Shown here in pieces: positions 30,375-40,010 of a stretch of 64,000 nucleotides of DNA. Below the pieces are notes generated by a model. It was not told where the DNA came from. It saw only the letters and a program-made list of their open reading frames with translations, and did no database searches. Both the position numbers and the translations under genes were made by a program. Position 1 is the first letter of the stretch, and each line of letters begins with the position of its first letter. The DNA lies in assembly GCA_019359415.1 (NCBI GenBank), contig JAHHHH010000014.1, positions 47,842-111,841 on the forward strand. The letters run 5' to 3'. This stretch comes from Iphinoe sp. HA4291-MV1 (GTDB lineage: Bacteria > Cyanobacteriota > Cyanobacteriia > Cyanobacteriales > Nostocaceae).

Positions 30375-31856
30375 TTAGTTTGGTTGCAGTTGAGAAAATA
30401 ACCTTTGCCAGTCGATAGAACTAGCAGTATTTTCTCCTTCTTTCACCTCAAACGTAACGTTACACGCTTTCGTTTGTTGTAGCGCTTCTACACAAAGCTT
30501 AGCGACATCCTCGCGGCTGATTTTTCCTCTGATATTGTCACCTTGTTCAAAAATAAACTCCTTGTCCCCATCTTCTTCAGTGAGTGCACATGGTCTGATA
30601 ATCGTATAAGGAATTCTACTTTCTCTTAAACTATCTTCTCCCTTCAACTTCCATGTTAAAATTCCTCCTAATTGGTCATTTAATCTGACTGCTGGTGGTT
30701 CTTCATCTAAATTAATTCCGGGACGACCAGGACGAGTGACACCCGCTGAACTCACTAAAATAAACTGTGGTAAACTTACACCACCATAAGCTTTGATTGA
30801 TTCTACTTGTAAAGCAAAACTACCAGGAGAAAATTTGGGATTGAGTTCGCCATCATATTCAAACTTGCTCAACATCAGTTGAAATGAGCAAATTTTGCTT
30901 GCATCAATTGGCGGGGAATCTTTTAGTGTTTTGGCACGAAATACCGGAATCATATGAGCAAAGGGAATGCGAACATCTATCCAGGTATTAGCCTCTGTGT
31001 TAAAAGAATAGCTATAGGCAACACTATCCCATTGTGCTTCTGTACGCAGAAAGAATTTATAACGCTTACCATCGCCTCTTAAGCGTAGTTCCACACCTTC
31101 GCAACCGGACAAATTGAAAGGAGGAGTGAAATTTTTTGTTCTTACAGAAGCAAAGCCTCCAGAGTTAGCAGTTGAGACATAACCAGCAAACAAAGCTGTC
31201 TCTTCCACCAATTGGATTTGACTTTGACTCACGCCACCCATCACAACATCATCCACCGCACCCCAGGTATTCTTCAATTTGGTTGATGGTTTTGTGAAAT
31301 CAAATAATAATTCTTCTCCTGCTTTAGGCAGATATTTAGCAGTAGCTTCTATCAAATTTTTCACACCTTGATATTCTACATTTTCAGGGGTATCGCCAAC
31401 AATTTCTGGTTGGTAAAATTTGATGCCTTGATAGTATTTGGCGCGTTCTGGGGTATCTCCTTCTACTGGTTGCACGCGTACCGCTGTGCAACATATCACA
31501 GCTTGGATATTAGCCATGACTAGGGCAGTTAGAGTTTCTGGCTTGGTAATATCTGCAACAACTAATTCAACGTCATCAGTGAGAATTGACTGTGCTTTGT
31601 CAATGTCTCGCACGAGTGCGCGAACTTTATAACCCTGTTCTAGTAGTCGTCTGACCACTCGCTTACCGACTCCACCCGTCGCACCTGCTACTAGTATGAC
31701 ACCCACTTGTCTTGCTCCATTAGGTATATTTTTGCTGCTATTAGGACGACCTTGAATAAAATCTTGTATCCAGTTGACAAAAGGAATAACCTCAAAATAG
31801 GTGAGGGTTTGGATGAATCTGCCTAAATCCCATTGAAAGCGATTGTTGTTAGTCAC
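30375..31856 (-). CDS. NAD(P)-binding SDR with an inserted CIA30 domain
   Basis: The 493-residue protein begins with an atypical SDR Rossmann domain (I-L-V-A-G-A-T-G-G-V-G-K-R-V, about residues 54-67). A CIA30-type beta domain (about 185-350; F-D-F-T-K-P...N-T-W-G-A-V-D-D-V-V-M-G-G-V-S) interrupts it. The rest of the SDR fold then resumes (F-I-L-V-S-S-A-G-V-T-R and Y-T-I-I-R-P). The CIA30 domain is named after a mitochondrial complex I assembly factor. In cyanobacteria and plants such fusions exist, and a role with photosynthetic or NDH complexes has been proposed. Confidence 0.8.
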   Translation of the reverse strand: MTNNNRFQWDLGRFIQTLTYFEVIPFVNWIQDFIQGRPNSSKNIPNGARQVGVILVAGATGGVGKRVVRRLLEQGYKVRALVRDIDKAQSILTDDVELVVADITKPETLTALVMANIQAVICCTAVRVQPVEGDTPERAKYYQGIKFYQPEIVGDTPENVEYQGVKNLIEATAKYLPKAGEELLFDFTKPSTKLKNTWGAVDDVVMGGVSQSQIQLVEETALFAGYVSTANSGGFASVRTKNFTPPFNLSGCEGVELRLRGDGKRYKFFLRTEAQWDSVAYSYSFNTEANTWIDVRIPFAHMIPVFRAKTLKDSPPIDASKICSFQLMLSKFEYDGELNPKFSPGSFALQVESIKAYGGVSLPQFILVSSAGVTRPGRPGINLDEEPPAVRLNDQLGGILTWKLKGEDSLRESRIPYTIIRPCALTEEDGDKEFIFEQGDNIRGKISREDVAKLCVEALQQTKACNVTFEVKEGENTASSIDWQRLFSQLQPN

Positions 31857-32032
31857 GATTCATGTCTTACGCTTGTTCTGTTGCAGAGTTATTATGACGA
31901 TGATTCTTTATAAGTTCACCATCATATAGACTGATTTTTTAGCTCTAGTTGTCTTTGCTATCAAACTGGCGTTACTGTAAAATATCTTGAAAATATCTTG
32001 TCTGTTCGCAAAGAGTGATTAACTTTGCCACT

Positions 32033-32256
32033 CAGGGTAAGCGCATCTCAAATGGGATTGACAAAACATACACTTAATGCATTAACGATCAAATAAGGAT
32101 TTAGGGTTCGATTGATTTCTACGGGCTAATAGCGATGCCTCCGGCAAGCCGCAAAGCGTCTACGCCTAAGTGCTTATCAAGAAACGGGGCTTAATGCGAT
32201 TCTTTGACTCTTTCTTGAGATTCTTGCGTTCTTATTGACAAGATGCGCTTGCCCTG
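32033..32256. mobile_element. MITE copy 1, 224 bp, with intact 10-bp target duplication
   Basis: The ends are inverted repeats of 16 bp (CAGGGTAAGCGCATCT left; AGATGCGCTTGCCCTG right, one mismatch). The flanks carry the same 10 bases, CTTTGCCACT, at 32023-32032 and 32257-32266: a perfect target duplication. The copy at 44319-44542 differs at a single base. No coding capacity. It lies 40 bases upstream of the hydrolase gene. A 10-bp duplication fits an IS4- or ISAs1-type transposase. Confidence 0.93.
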
Positions 32257-32296
32257 CTTTGCCACTATAAATACATATTCATGAGGGTAGCAAACT

Positions 32297-33193
32297 ATGC
32301 TCCAGTTTCAACCTCCTGGCTTTGGACAAAAAGTCGTTCATACTTCTTTGGGATTTATGGTTTACTATACCCAAACGACCGCACCTTGGTTGATTGCTGA
32401 GAGAAAAAATTTACCTCCCTTAGTCTTTCTCCATAGCTTTGGTGGCGGGGCTTGTGCTTATGAATGGTCTAAAGTTTACCCTGCTTTTGCAGCTACGCAC
32501 GAGATAATAACCCCGGACTTAATCGGTTGGGGTGAATCTGCACATCCTGTGCGGGATTACCAAGTTAGCGATTATTTGACGACTCTTGCAGAGTTTATCA
32601 GACAAACTTGTCGTCCACCTGTGACAGTCGTTGCGTCTTCATTAACAGCGGCTTTGGTTATTCGCCTCGCCATTGCTCAACCTTTTTTATTCCAAGCATT
32701 GTTTCTGGTATGTCCTTCTGGATTTGATGACTTTGAACAAGGTGTAGGACGCAGACTTCCACTTCAACTCATCAACACACCACTATTGGACAATTTCATT
32801 TATACTCTTGGCGCTGAAAATGCACTAGCAGTATGCAACTTTTTGCAAAGTTTTTTGTTTGCTAAATCAGAACGAGTTTCTGAAGAAATGGTACAAGCTT
32901 ATTTAGTCTCTGCACAACAGCCTAATGCTAAATTTGCAGCCTTGGCATTTTTACGGGGTGACCTTTACTTTGACTTGAGTTTGTATATTCCACAACTGAC
33001 TATTCCTACGGTAATATTGTGGGGTGAGAAGGCACAATTTACCAGTGTTATACTAGGACAGCGTTTGACAAAGTTAAATACCAACGCAATTCGTGATTTT
33101 TATACAATTCCAGATGCAGGAGTACTACCCCATTTGGAAAGACCAGAGGTTGTGATTGGTGTGTTGCAACAGTCTCTACACGTTAATATGTAA
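32297..33193 (+). CDS. Alpha/beta hydrolase
   Basis: The 298-residue alpha/beta-hydrolase fold has an oxyanion region F-L-H-S-F-G-G-G and D-L-I-G-W-G-E-S. The nucleophile elbow is A-S-S-L-T (less canonical than G-x-S-x-G). A late His lies in V-L-P-H-L-E-R-P-E. The substrate is unknown. A mobile element inserted about 40 bases upstream may have changed its promoter. The RBS before ATG 32297 is GAGGG. Confidence 0.8.
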   Translation: MLQFQPPGFGQKVVHTSLGFMVYYTQTTAPWLIAERKNLPPLVFLHSFGGGACAYEWSKVYPAFAATHEIITPDLIGWGESAHPVRDYQVSDYLTTLAEFIRQTCRPPVTVVASSLTAALVIRLAIAQPFLFQALFLVCPSGFDDFEQGVGRRLPLQLINTPLLDNFIYTLGAENALAVCNFLQSFLFAKSERVSEEMVQAYLVSAQQPNAKFAALAFLRGDLYFDLSLYIPQLTIPTVILWGEKAQFTSVILGQRLTKLNTNAIRDFYTIPDAGVLPHLERPEVVIGVLQQSLHVNM

Positions 33194-33241
33194 GTTATAT
33201 TTAATACTCTACAAAAGTAGCAATTTTTAAGGAGATGAACT

Positions 33242-34150
33242 ATGAACATCTTTCTTACAGGAGCAACAGGATATATTGGCTCAATTGTTGCCCGAAGACT
33301 GAAAGAAACTGGTCACAATGTTGTTGGCTTGGCGAGGAGTGAAGCATCTGCACAAAAACTTAAAGAGCTTCAGATTGAGCTAGTTTTAGGAACTTTGCAG
33401 GACAGAGAAAAATTAATTGAAGCTGCACACAAGGCAGATGCAGTGATTCACACTGCATTCATTCACGACTACAGTGATTTCGCTGGTGCAATTAAAACAG
33501 AACGTGATGTGCTAGCTGCGTTTACAGAGGCTCTGGCAGATTCAGGAAAACCATTTATCGCTACATCGGGAACAGGCTTGCTCGGTGATAGTGGCGATCG
33601 CGTAATTGATGATTCAGAAAGTTTTGAGTTTCAGGGAGAATTGACAGGAAGAGCCGTTGCTGAGCAAGATATTGTCCGTGCAGCACAGCAAAACATCCGC
33701 AGCGTTGCGTTGCGTCTACCAATTTTTATTTATGGGCGTGGTGGTAGTCAGTTCATCCCATTTCTTATCAATGATGCCAAGCAAACGGGTGTGGCTCGAT
33801 ACATTGAACCGGGAGACTTTAAATACTCGGTTGTTCACGTTGACGATGCTGCAGAGCTTTACATTCAAGCTTTGCAAAATGGGAAGGCAGGTTCCATCTA
33901 TCATGCTGTTTCAGAATCAGGAGTTACCAGCAAAGCGATGACCGAGGCAGTTGCACGTATGCTTGGATACAAAGTTGCTGGTATGTCAAAGGAAGAAGCT
34001 ATCCAAGTTTGGGGAATAGCGGTAGCTACCTTCTTTTCACTCAACAACCAGATTTCGTGTTCAAAAGCTGAAAAAGAGCTTGGCTGGAAGCCATCTGTAA
34101 AAACTACAATTCTTGAAGACATTGAGCATGGTTCCTACAAAGCGATCTAA
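33242..34150 (+). CDS. NAD-dependent epimerase/dehydratase family protein (extended SDR)
   Basis: The 302-residue protein begins M-N-I-F-L-T-G-A-T-G-Y-I-G, the Rossmann glycine motif of the extended SDR family. T-S-G-T-G-L-L-G and the V-H-V-D-D-A-A sequence follow. The usual Y-x-x-x-K is not obvious, so the reaction is uncertain. AAGGAGATG is a good ribosome site. It reads in the same direction as the hydrolase, with 48 bp between them. Confidence 0.8.
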   Translation: MNIFLTGATGYIGSIVARRLKETGHNVVGLARSEASAQKLKELQIELVLGTLQDREKLIEAAHKADAVIHTAFIHDYSDFAGAIKTERDVLAAFTEALADSGKPFIATSGTGLLGDSGDRVIDDSESFEFQGELTGRAVAEQDIVRAAQQNIRSVALRLPIFIYGRGGSQFIPFLINDAKQTGVARYIEPGDFKYSVVHVDDAAELYIQALQNGKAGSIYHAVSESGVTSKAMTEAVARMLGYKVAGMSKEEAIQVWGIAVATFFSLNNQISCSKAEKELGWKPSVKTTILEDIEHGSYKAI

Positions 34151-34174
34151 CAAAAGCGTTGATGAAACTGGAAG

Positions 34175-34204
34175 CCTCGGACGTAGCGTCAGCGAAGTCC
34201 GAGG
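34175..34204. repeat. Palindrome at the front of the Ap4A phosphorylase gene
   Basis: CCTCGGAC and GTCCGAGG form the arms of a 30-base palindromic repeat. Translating it adds residues foreign to the family, so it probably lies in the 5' leader of the next gene. Confidence 0.6.
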
Positions 34205-34263
34205 TAGTTCACTTGCTATCAAAACCTAATGGAAAAATCTGGATCGCCATACATACACTGACC

Positions 34264-35214
34264 ATGCAAGAAGAAAAACTAACTGTACATGAAGAAATAT
34301 TACTGAAACCAGGCACTTTGTGGAAACGTGTCAAAGAACAAACTGAATACGCTCTGCGATGTGGAGCGTTGGTGACAATACCAACGGAATTTGAGTTCAT
34401 AGAACAAGGTAGAGTTCGCTTCTTAGTGCGAGTCTTATCTAACCTTGCTCGCAAAGATGCAGTTAAGCAAAAACAACAGACACAAACCTCCTCTGGTCAA
34501 GAATTCAATCCTTTTCTTCCCTACGAGGAGGATTTGTTTATTGCAGATCTTTCCAACACGCACGTATGTATTTTAAATAAATTTAACGTTGCTGACTATC
34601 ACTTACTGATCATCACTCGTGTGTTTGAAGAACAGGAAACTCTACTCACCCTGCAAGATTTTGCAGCAATGTGGGCGTGTCTTGCTGACTTTGATGGTTT
34701 AGTATTTTACAATGGTGGCAAAATTGCTGGTGCTAGTCAGCGACACAAGCATTTGCAACTTGTCCCACTTCCACTCATACCCAATGGATTACAAATACCT
34801 ATTGAACCTCTGTTTGCATCCGCTCAATTTCAAGACTTTATTGCCACTATACCGCAATTTCCTTTTGTACACGCCTTTACAAGGCTAGACCCTCATTGGG
34901 TACAATCTCCATTGAAAGCTGCTGAGGCAACCCTAAAGCGTTACCGTACCCTGCTACACGCCGTTGGCTTAGAAAACACTAACCAAGCGAGTGGAATACA
35001 GTCTGGTCCTTACAATCTTCTGGCGACAAGGAAATGGATGCTTATAGTACCGCGATCGCAAGAAACTTTTGAGTCCATTGCTGTAAACTCATTAGGATTT
35101 GCAGGTTCCCTTTTCGTACGAAACGAGCAACAGATGCAGATTCTCAAAGACGTTGGACCCATGACTCTCTTAGAGAAGGTCGCCGTAGCAACAAAACAGG
35201 AGGGGACAAATTAA
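34264..35214 (+). CDS. ATP adenylyltransferase / Ap4A phosphorylase
   Basis: From ATG 34264 the protein has 316 residues. The HIT-like active site reads A-G-A-S-Q-R-H-K-H-L-Q-L-V-P (H-x-H-x-Q). A phosphate-binding region near F-N-V-A-D-Y-H-L-L-I-I-T-R matches Ap4A phosphorylases of the Apa1/2 group, which convert Ap4A and phosphate into ATP and ADP. The frame opens at ATG 34159, but those extra 35 codons run over a palindromic repeat, so the later start is favoured. It sits just behind an epimerase gene. Confidence 0.88.
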   Translation: MQEEKLTVHEEILLKPGTLWKRVKEQTEYALRCGALVTIPTEFEFIEQGRVRFLVRVLSNLARKDAVKQKQQTQTSSGQEFNPFLPYEEDLFIADLSNTHVCILNKFNVADYHLLIITRVFEEQETLLTLQDFAAMWACLADFDGLVFYNGGKIAGASQRHKHLQLVPLPLIPNGLQIPIEPLFASAQFQDFIATIPQFPFVHAFTRLDPHWVQSPLKAAEATLKRYRTLLHAVGLENTNQASGIQSGPYNLLATRKWMLIVPRSQETFESIAVNSLGFAGSLFVRNEQQMQILKDVGPMTLLEKVAVATKQEGTN

Positions 35215-35339
35215 GCAATTCGCTCATTCAGAATTCACGCATTAAGAACCCCGTCTTGATAAATCAGGCGTTGGAATTAACAATTTAAGCGTGATACCAA
35301 TTCTATGTGAGGCGGCGCTGTATTTCTCTGCGAAGACAG

Positions 35340-35562
35340 CGCATGCACTTGCGTTCAGGGCATAAGTACCACTTTGCATCAAAGTTTCTAGATTGTCTAA
35401 GACAATCAAGCAACAATGTTGTTTGAGATGTTCTATAAGTTTAGAAAGTTTACCAGTGTCGTTTCTAGTAATGGAGTCGTTTGTTGCTGAGCTAGAAATT
35501 GAAGCAAATCATCTAGCAATTCTGACAAGAGGGGAGCATTACGGAGCGATCGCACATCCTAC
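35340..35562 (-). pseudogene. NB-ARC ATPase fragment with frameshift
   Basis: On the minus strand the sequence gives R-S-L-R-N-A-P-L-L-S-E-L-L-D-D-L-L-Q-F-L. After a frame change comes K-L-S-K-L-I-E-H-L-K-Q-H and then C-C-L-I-V-L-D-N-L-E-T-L. This is the Walker B segment with its lead-in from NB-ARC proteins of the cyanobacterial HTH-NB-ARC-WD40/TPR class. Neither the P-loop nor the C-terminal domains remain. It is a relic in a stretch that otherwise holds only repeats. Confidence 0.7.
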
Positions 35563-35736
35563 AAAAAGTAAATTCTTTTCGTTGAGCGATTGCCCAAGGG
35601 GCACAAGCATTGCTGATCGCCCCTTAGAGCGCAGCGCTCTACACCATCGCATTCCAAAAACAAAACTCAAGGGCGATCGCCTTCCCTCTGCACCTTGATA
35701 AGTCTACAATATTAATTAAGATGAAATCTTAGTACG

Positions 35737-35964
35737 ATGAGTATGCATCCCTTATTGAAGGTTGACATTTCCCAATTAAGTGTAGCTGAGCGAATACAAC
35801 TTGCAGAGGATTTGTGGGATAGCATCCTTGCAATACCTACAGCGGTTGGTGTCAGTGAGAGCCAGCAACGAGAATTAGACAGACGCTTAGAACAGTACCG
35901 CCAAAACCCAATGCAGAATTCAAGCTGGAAAGAGATTAAGCAACGACTGGGTTTTTCTGAATGA
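35737..35964 (+). CDS. Addiction-module antitoxin (TIGR02574-type)
   Basis: The 75-residue protein has L-S-V-A-E-R-I-Q-L-A-E-D-L-W-D-S-I and E-L-D-R-R-L-E-Q-Y. Both are hallmarks of the small antidote proteins paired with RelE/ParE toxins. It overlaps the toxin start by 4 bases (ATGA). Confidence 0.87.
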   Translation: MSMHPLLKVDISQLSVAERIQLAEDLWDSILAIPTAVGVSESQQRELDRRLEQYRQNPMQNSSWKEIKQRLGFSE

Positions 35965-36260
35965 AGTATAACTTACTGATTCGCCCAGAAGCGGAGCTTG
36001 ATATCGAGGAGGCTTTTGAGTGGTACGAAGAACACAATCCCGGACTAGGTTTTGAGTTTGTACGTGCAGTTGATACCTGTCTAGCTACAATTGGACGCAT
36101 TACCTTAGCTTATCCTTTGGTGCATCAAGAGGTACAACGAGCGTTGATTCGTCGATTTCCTTACGGGATTTTTTACCTTCTTGAAGAAGATACGATTTTT
36201 GTCATCGCCTGTTTCCATGTTAAACGTGATCCACAACAATGGCAAAATCGAAGTGATTGA
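35961..36260 (+). CDS. RelE/ParE-family toxin
   Basis: The 99-residue protein has the RelE/ParE fold: R-P-E-A-E-L-D-I-E-E-A-F-E-W-Y-E, F-V-R-A-V-D, R-R-F-P-Y-G-I-F-Y, and a C-terminal strand with H-V-K-R-D-P. These features are commonest in ParE-like toxins whose targets are gyrase or translating ribosomes; which applies here is open. It is coupled to the antitoxin gene. Confidence 0.87.
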   Translation: MKYNLLIRPEAELDIEEAFEWYEEHNPGLGFEFVRAVDTCLATIGRITLAYPLVHQEVQRALIRRFPYGIFYLLEEDTIFVIACFHVKRDPQQWQNRSD

Positions 36261-36535
36261 ATAAGCCGTCGTGATCCTGCTACACAGCAACCTTAAGGAG
36301 TTTCTCCCAACGCCGTTGATAAGCTGTTCCACATTTATAGCGATTCTCATCCGGATGAAGTACAAATTTCTCTGCGTCCATCTGCGCCTTTGGGTGCGGT
36401 TAATTCTTTCTTCTTGTACCTCACCCAAGCGGGAAACGCTATAAATTGCATCCATTTGGGTGGGCAAGATGCCCACCCCACAAAAGGTACAAAAAATTTC
36501 AATATGCAAACTAGATATGGTTTAGCTTAAACAAC

Positions 36536-38722
36536 TCACACCACCTGATAAACAAAACTGAGACTTGCCCAATAATTCACATCCAACACATAGGAGTCGG
36601 TCGCTGTACTGTTCATATCATTGGCACTAGCATTATGCAAATCTTGTAGAACGGCTTGTACGACTTCCACAGGGTTTATCAAGGGCTGAATACGATGTTG
36701 TTCTGCTTTGGGATGCTTAGTAGCTTCCAAAGCCGAGAGGGATTGAGTAAAAGGTGCTGTACTAAAGATGAGTTGGGTTTCACTTAAGGAAGTTGGTCCT
36801 TGTACGACCCATTCAAAACCAGCAGTCGTTTGTGGTATTGTCAAAGTTTCCCCTGGGGAGATGACCATATCTTTGAGTACTGATTGGACTTCTGATGGGT
36901 CTGATTCAGTACTCTTGTACCAAGGAAACAAGGCGATCGCAGTCCTACTGCTATTTAATGCTAGCAGCATAAGATAAACAGGGCGATCGCTGATATTTTC
37001 CACTCGATACTGTATCTTACTGCCAACAGTCACAGTCGCAATACTTCCGAGTTCAGGATTAAATGTTTTCTTATTTGACGTCTCAGCACTTTGGGTTCTC
37101 AGTGTTTCTCGTTTTATCAGCGCCCGAGGCGTTAAAGCGCCAATGAGCTCTAATGTTGCCTTAATACCCAAGTGAGAAGATCCTGCATTCTCTGTTAGTC
37201 GCCATAATTTTGCCGCTAGTAAGGTTTGCAGTTTTGGTCCTAACCGCTGCGCAACGACTTTCACTGCTTCTCCCACTTCTCCAGCAGTGCTTAGAATTAA
37301 CTCGCCACCAGGAGAAAATAAACCGTAGCGACTGGGAGACACAACTGTAGATGTCGCTGTAGAATCTTTATTCTTCGCTTCTGGTAGTTTCCCAAACACA
37401 TAATCTGCTGGTTGTTCTCCTGCGACTACGCTTGATACATGAGCGACTGTTGCAAAAGCACTTGTCGCATCAACCCGTTCAATTCTTTCCAGTCCATGGA
37501 GGGCGACTGTTAAACCTATATTCCGGGGGATAACTCGCACAACTTCCTGAACAAGTTGCCCGACTTGAGGAGAAGTTGTACCATCAGGACTAGAAATTTG
37601 GGCTTTTGCTGTCAACCCAGCACGCGATTTCAAAACCAGCTTTATATTCAACTCTTCTTTTGTCACTAGAGTGAGTCGTGAATTCACTCCGTAGTGTTCC
37701 AATACTTGTGCAGGTAGTCCCCCCAACCACAGTAGGATTGTTTTCCCGTCATCTTCACCTCCTGTAACTACTCCTTCTGCGAAGGTGCTGTTTGGAAGTA
37801 AAATATCTGCAATGAGTGTATGAGCAAGCTGATTTTTTTCATCTAGCAATAAAGCTGGCTGCTGTTTCGTACTACCCAACTGCTGAACAGAACCTGCCAC
37901 ATGCGAGAGACAGAGTTGAATTGTTGTTGTTGGTGTAGCTTCCCACAAGTACTGTGTCAAGGCATAGGTAAATAACCCAGCACTAAAACCAGACAACTGC
38001 TGCTCTCTTGCCAATTGCTTGGGGTCAGAAGTAGCTGAAAGCACAACGGCTGACTGCTCAGTAGAGGCATTTTGTTGTAGCTGTTTTTGCCACTCAAGTT
38101 CTTCTGCTAACAGGATAGCTTGTCTTGGTCCTGGGCGAGCGCGAATTCGCAGGTTCGTTGGCAAAGAGTTGGAGGGAGTGTAGTAGCTCGTATCCAATAC
38201 TGCTGCTACATGGTTTGTCGTAAGCGATCGCAACATGAGCAACAGTGTTTCTTCTAATATATAGTTGACAAATTTGTTTTCTTGTGTATTTATTTCATCA
38301 ACTGAAACTAGAGCATTTTGCTCTGTTTCTGGCAAATCTCCCAATTTGATACGACTGCCATAGCCACTATAGTGGAACACAACTACATCATCAGGTTTAG
38401 CTTGCTTCACCAAATGCTCAAAAAAAGCTGTCTCGATAGACTCCCTCGTCGCTTTTTCATCAGTTAACGCGACAATATCTGAGGGGTGAAAACCAAAGCG
38501 GTGAATCAAAAGTTCCCTTTGCAGTTCCACATCTGTCAGACAACCGATAAGATCTGGAAATTGTGGGTATTGATTGATACCGACTAATAAAGCCAATTTA
38601 CGCGGTACAGATTGTGCCAAAGCTTCGTAGTAGTGACTTCCTAGGGTCAACCACTCTGTCTCAGCTGCACCCAATGCCGCGAGTATAGAGCCAAACCTTT
38701 GTAAAAACGTTCGCCGTTTCAT
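36536..38722 (-). CDS. Orthocaspase-like protein (C14 family) with a substituted catalytic dyad
   Basis: The 728-residue protein has a twin-arginine-like signal (M-K-R-R-T-F-L-Q-R-F) and a caspase p20-type domain (about 40-290). The motif normally Y-S-G-H-G reads Y-S-G-Y-G (Tyr121), and the catalytic Cys loop D-C-C-H reads D-T-S-Y (Ser179). The His-Cys dyad is thus replaced by Tyr-Ser, a class described among cyanobacterial orthocaspases and predicted to be inactive. The C-terminal 400 residues include a region of unknown fold, a polar linker and a DUF4384-like end. I infer a binding or regulatory role rather than proteolysis. Confidence 0.85.
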   Translation of the reverse strand: MKRRTFLQRFGSILAALGAAETEWLTLGSHYYEALAQSVPRKLALLVGINQYPQFPDLIGCLTDVELQRELLIHRFGFHPSDIVALTDEKATRESIETAFFEHLVKQAKPDDVVVFHYSGYGSRIKLGDLPETEQNALVSVDEINTQENKFVNYILEETLLLMLRSLTTNHVAAVLDTSYYTPSNSLPTNLRIRARPGPRQAILLAEELEWQKQLQQNASTEQSAVVLSATSDPKQLAREQQLSGFSAGLFTYALTQYLWEATPTTTIQLCLSHVAGSVQQLGSTKQQPALLLDEKNQLAHTLIADILLPNSTFAEGVVTGGEDDGKTILLWLGGLPAQVLEHYGVNSRLTLVTKEELNIKLVLKSRAGLTAKAQISSPDGTTSPQVGQLVQEVVRVIPRNIGLTVALHGLERIERVDATSAFATVAHVSSVVAGEQPADYVFGKLPEAKNKDSTATSTVVSPSRYGLFSPGGELILSTAGEVGEAVKVVAQRLGPKLQTLLAAKLWRLTENAGSSHLGIKATLELIGALTPRALIKRETLRTQSAETSNKKTFNPELGSIATVTVGSKIQYRVENISDRPVYLMLLALNSSRTAIALFPWYKSTESDPSEVQSVLKDMVISPGETLTIPQTTAGFEWVVQGPTSLSETQLIFSTAPFTQSLSALEATKHPKAEQHRIQPLINPVEVVQAVLQDLHNASANDMNSTATDSYVLDVNYWASLSFVYQVV

Positions 38723-38822
38723 AAGTTAGCTATCAGCCCTCAGTCCACCAGCTATAGCTTAAAGGGCTGAGGTCTGTATGTAAAGCAACCTTTTACACTT
38801 TACTATCTGCCTTTAATGTGCT

Positions 38823-40010
38823 TTAAATATCGTAAGTATGAACTGGCACTTGCATTGCCCGTGCCAATTCTTGAGCCACCTCTGGACGAGAAAATTCTGG
38901 TGGAGGTAACTCACCTCGGCGCAGCATTTCTCGCACTTTTGTTCCTGAAAGATGAATGCGCTCTTCCGGAAGACTAGGACTTGTTTTACTTGTCGCCATT
39001 TGTTGAGTACGCATGCAGTAAAAGGCGTGTTCAAACATCATCGGCACAATGCCCAGTTCTTCAGGCTTGAACTCATCAAAGATGTGTTGAGCATCATAAG
39101 TGCCGTAGTAATTACCGACTCCAGCATGATCCCGACCGATGATAAAGTGAGTGCAACCGTAGTTCTTGCGAATGATAGCGTGGAAAATTGCCTCCCGAGG
39201 ACCAGCATAACGCATAGCCGAGGGATTAATTGCTAAAAAGACACGGTTATTTGGGTAGTATTTTTCTAGCAAAATTTCGTAGCAGCGCATCCGCACATCT
39301 GCGGGGATGTCATCTTCTTTCGTCGCTCCTACCAATGGGTGCAAAAATAGACCATCCACAATTTCCAAAGCGCACTTTTGGATATATTCGTGGGCGCGGT
39401 GGATGGGGTTGCGAGTTTGGAACCCAACAATAGTCTTCCAGCCCATTTCCTGAAACACCTGCCGAGACTCGACGGGATCAACTTGGTATTTTGGAAACAG
39501 AGGATGAGGCTCGCGTTGTAATAACCACACATCACCTGCTAAATTTACAGAACCTTGATTATAAACCACCTGTACACCAGGATGCTTTGAATCATTAGTT
39601 CGATAAATATGAATGGCTTCGCGGGTTTTGTCGTAGTGATATTTTTGTGTCAGTTCCAATACTCCGATATACTGACCAGCAGGATCATCTAAGCGAATCA
39701 AATCGTCTTCTTTTAAGGAGGCGGCGACTTGCTCATTAACCGAGAGTGTAACGGGAATTGACCAAACTGTACCCTTAGCAAGGCGCATTTCTGTAACAAC
39801 GCGGTTATAATCCTCCTGGTTCATAAAACCAGTGAGTGGACTAAAACCACCAATTGCAATCATTTGCAAATCTGATACCGCCCGTCCATCAAGTTGAACT
39901 CGCGGTAGGAAGTCGGCTTTTGAGAGAAATACTTGTCTTTGCTCAGGTGTAGCGATGCGATTCACCAATTGCCCACCATGGGGGGCTATGCTGTCAAAAT
40001 GATAACTCAA
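38823..40010 (-). CDS. sat: ATP sulfurylase (sulfate adenylyltransferase)
   Basis: The 395-residue enzyme makes APS from ATP and sulfate, the first step of sulfate assimilation. The active-site motifs [11 protein letters not shown] and [11 protein letters not shown] are intact, and the N-terminal PUA-like part is present. It has the length of the monofunctional Sat type, without a kinase extension. A short hairpin (AGCCCT...AGGGCT) follows the neighbouring orthocaspase gene start, not this gene. Confidence 0.95.
   Translation of the reverse strand: MSYHFDSIAPHGGQLVNRIATPEQRQVFLSKADFLPRVQLDGRAVSDLQMIAIGGFSPLTGFMNQEDYNRVVTEMRLAKGTVWSIPVTLSVNEQVAASLKEDDLIRLDDPAGQYIGVLELTQKYHYDKTREAIHIYRTNDSKHPGVQVVYNQGSVNLAGDVWLLQREPHPLFPKYQVDPVESRQVFQEMGWKTIVGFQTRNPIHRAHEYIQKCALEIVDGLFLHPLVGATKEDDIPADVRMRCYEILLEKYYPNNRVFLAINPSAMRYAGPREAIFHAIIRKNYGCTHFIIGRDHAGVGNYYGTYDAQHIFDEFKPEELGIVPMMFEHAFYCMRTQQMATSKTSPSLPEERIHLSGTKVREMLRRGELPPPEFSRPEVAQELARAMQVPVHTYDI

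Noticed and set aside
32100-32260. A tRNA-like GGTTCGATT stretch in the MITE
   Set aside because: No cloverleaf could be drawn and the same sequence is part of both 224-bp MITE copies. I found no tRNA or rRNA gene in the window by eye.
36261-36535. A possible gene between the ParE/RelE-type toxin and the orthocaspase gene
   Set aside because: The stretch consists of dispersed repeats (for example the GGGTGGGCA...TGCCCACCC hairpin) and has no coding character.
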